DNA from: JAGWRI01 sp963728785
GTDB taxonomy: Bacteria; Gemmatimonadota; Gemmatimonadetes; Gemmatimonadales; Gemmatimonadaceae
Assembly (NCBI GenBank): GCA_963728785.1
Contig: CAVSKV010000004.1
Location: 992,001-1,056,000 of the forward strand
Direction of reading: 5' to 3'
Length of the DNA: 64,000 nt
Shown here piece after piece: positions 62,961-64,000 of the stretch. Numbering within the stretch: position 1 is the first letter of the stretch; the number at the start of each line of letters is the position of its first letter. Below the pieces are notes generated by a model. The model was not told the DNA's origin. It worked only from the letters and a program-made list of their open reading frames with translations, and did not search any database. The translations under genes and the position numbers were made by a program.

Positions 62961-63682
62961 GCGCCGTCCTCCCCGACGTCGAAGTCGTCGAGGACCTGGC
63001 CTCAATCGGCTTCGTGGCGTTCACCACCACCCGGGCCTTTGGCAGTCTCGGTACCGGCACCGAAGAGCCCGTGCGTCAAGTGATGGCGCGGTGGCAGACG
63101 CTCTCCTCGCGTTTGGAAGCGATTGGGGTCCGGCGCCTTGCGACTGCCACGCAGGTGCATGGGCGCGAAGTGATGATCCACGGCGGCCAATGGCAGGGAT
63201 GGCTTCGCATCGCGGCCGCCGACGGCCATGCTTGCCCGGCGGGTTCGGCGACCGCGGTCGCCGTCACCGTGGCGGATTGCGTGCCCGTATTTCTGGCCCA
63301 CCCATCTGGCGCCATGGCATTGCTGCATTCCGGCTGGCGGGGAACCGAGGCGCGAATCGTCGAGGCGGGTCTCCGCGCGCTCGGCGCGATGGGGTGCCCC
63401 GCCGGTGAGCTGGTCATGCACCTCGGTCCCGCCATCTGTGGCGGTTGCTACGAAGTGAGCCCCGACGTCCGCGGTCGGTTGACCGGTCAGCAGGTGGGCC
63501 GGCCAACGCCCGTGGACCTTCGTGCGCTCATCGCCGCACACGCGCAATCGTGTGGAGTCCGAACCATTTCCATGAGCCGCTGGTGCACGCGCTGTGACAA
63601 CGGACGTTTCTTCTCGCATAGGGCGGGAGACGCCGGGCGTCAGATTTCTCTGATGGCGCCGTCGCCCGCTGCGTTCGCTTGA
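62957..63682 (+). CDS. pgeF: Peptidoglycan editing factor / multicopper-type laccase-domain protein PgeF
   Basis: A 241-residue YfiH-family protein. A-T-A-T-Q-V-H-G-R-E-V, T-V-A-D-C-V-P-V-F-L, H-S-G-W-R-G-T and L-G-P-A-I-C-G-G-C-Y-E-V carry the His/Cys metal site. PgeF prevents misincorporation of L-Ser or Gly in peptidoglycan precursors and fits next to murA. The GTG overlaps the murA stop. The rimP promoter overlaps its stop. Confidence 0.88.
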   Translation: MSAVLPDVEVVEDLASIGFVAFTTTRAFGSLGTGTEEPVRQVMARWQTLSSRLEAIGVRRLATATQVHGREVMIHGGQWQGWLRIAAADGHACPAGSATAVAVTVADCVPVFLAHPSGAMALLHSGWRGTEARIVEAGLRALGAMGCPAGELVMHLGPAICGGCYEVSPDVRGRLTGQQVGRPTPVDLRALIAAHAQSCGVRTISMSRWCTRCDNGRFFSHRAGDAGRQISLMAPSPAAFA

Positions 63683-63707
63683 CTCGCTAGCGCGAACCCA
63701 GTAGGTT
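63679..63707 (+). promoter_or_regulatory. rimP operon promoter
   Basis: CGC-TTGACT at 63679-63684 (overlapping the pgeF stop), 17-bp spacer, TAGGTT at 63702-63707. Predicted start near 63714, leader about 62 nt to the ATG at 63776. Confidence 0.78.
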
Positions 63708-63738
63708 GCAATTCACGCGCGGCGCACGCCGGGCGGTA

Positions 63739-63767
63739 ATGTGGGGGAGGTTCCCCACATTTTTTTA
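63739..63767 (+). terminator. Intrinsic terminator/attenuator in the rimP leader
   Basis: ATGTGGGG (63739-63746) pairs with CCCCACAT (63753-63760), 6-base loop, followed by a T-rich run to about 63767. It can end the murA-pgeF transcript, but it also sits after the rimP promoter, so rimP transcripts must pass it. Confidence 0.85.
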
Positions 63768-63775
63768 TCCCGTAA

Positions 63776-64000
63776 ATGCAGTTGCCAAGAAACGTGAACG
63801 AAGAGCTGGAACGCATTGTCAGTCAAGAGCTTGCCTCGTCTGGATTCGACCTCGTTGAACTCCGTCGCGGGGGAACGAAGTCGCGTCCTCTGATCGAGGT
63901 TCGGATTGACCGGCGGGATGGCGGCAAGGTCACGATAGATGATTGTGCGCGCGCCTCGCGAGCCATCGAAGCGAGGCTCGACGCGAGCGGCTCGGTGGCG
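63776..64000 (+). CDS. rimP: Ribosome maturation factor RimP, N-terminal part (3' end outside window)
   Basis: The frame is open from the ATG at 63776 to the window end (75 codons). E-L-E-R-I-V-S-Q-E-L-A-S-S-G-F-D-L-V-E-L and the I-E-V-R-I-D-R-R-D-G-G-K-V-T-I-D-D-C core match RimP, which aids 30S assembly. A GTG at 63794 would be a shorter start. nusA and infB commonly follow. Its leader carries a terminator hairpin. Confidence 0.88.
   Translation, partial: MQLPRNVNEELERIVSQELASSGFDLVELRRGGTKSRPLIEVRIDRRDGGKVTIDDCARASRAIEARLDASGSVA

Overview
The window is a GC-rich (roughly two-thirds G+C), densely packed bacterial chromosome segment. About 55 protein genes fill it, most of them in operons joined by ATGA, GTGA or TGATG overlaps. 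Nothing in it looks like a prophage, an insertion sequence or a CRISPR array. The protein repertoire fits a Gram-negative, diderm, free-living bacterium and resembles Gemmatimonadota most closely: a TonB-dependent B12 receptor, a FlgD/T9SS-like C-terminal module, a complete mannose-family PTS with HPr kinase, BshA, a nucleotide-transporter-like protein and fused Bat proteins. The phylum is an inference from gene content, not from a marker-gene comparison.

Layout. 1-4629: hprK (3' end), PTS IIA-IIB-IIC-IID, HPr and Enzyme I. 4637-7663: metK, a bifunctional-nuclease-family gene and a secreted membrane-anchored protein. 7638-12583: a promoter and cobalamin riboswitch ahead of a complete B12 uptake operon (btuF-btuC-btuD-btuB). 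12620-15234: recO-selB. 15272-15898: a promoter, a small secreted FlgD/T9SS-like protein broken by a one-base frameshift, and a terminator. 16086-20218: clpB-tadA-methyltransferase. 20298-22834: a Tat-exported NAD-epimerase and a nucleotide-transporter-like protein. 22887-23158: two serine tRNAs. 23175-23996 (minus): DUF3108. 24100-28632: pyrR-pyrB-pyrC-class II aldolase-zinc ribbon protein, ending in an 18-bp hairpin. 28652-28964 (minus): rpsT. 29003-31769: site-2 protease, scpA, scpB, rluB. 31849-39699: MoxR-DUF58-Bat cluster. 39696-45092: mutL-miaA-bshA-birA-coaX. 45310-47505: CIRCE-controlled groES-groEL. 47544-51415 (minus): roadblock protein, response regulator, manC, sugar nucleotidyltransferase, WalJ-type hydrolase. 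51430-59961: lipoprotein, serS, histidine kinase, pcrA and gatCAB as one overlapping run. 59931-61563 (minus): phospholipase C-like protein and a coiled-coil membrane protein. 61580-63682: murA-pgeF. 63679-64000: promoter, terminator-like hairpin and the 5' part of rimP.

Several strong promoters share one architecture: (CGC)TTGAC(A/T), 17 bp, then TAGSTT or a close variant. They occur before the B12 riboswitch, rpsT, the site-2 protease gene, tRNA-Ser, groES, the roadblock operon and rimP, and they fix transcription units well. Points of interest are: an 8-bp tandem repeat inside mutL that would switch the gene off by frameshift; an Asp in place of the active-site Cys of MurA, predicting fosfomycin insensitivity; a terminator hairpin between the rimP promoter and its start codon; a BatB-BatC fusion with an internal lipobox and possible internal start; and the frameshifted secreted FlgD/T9SS-like protein, which carries a G9 tract.
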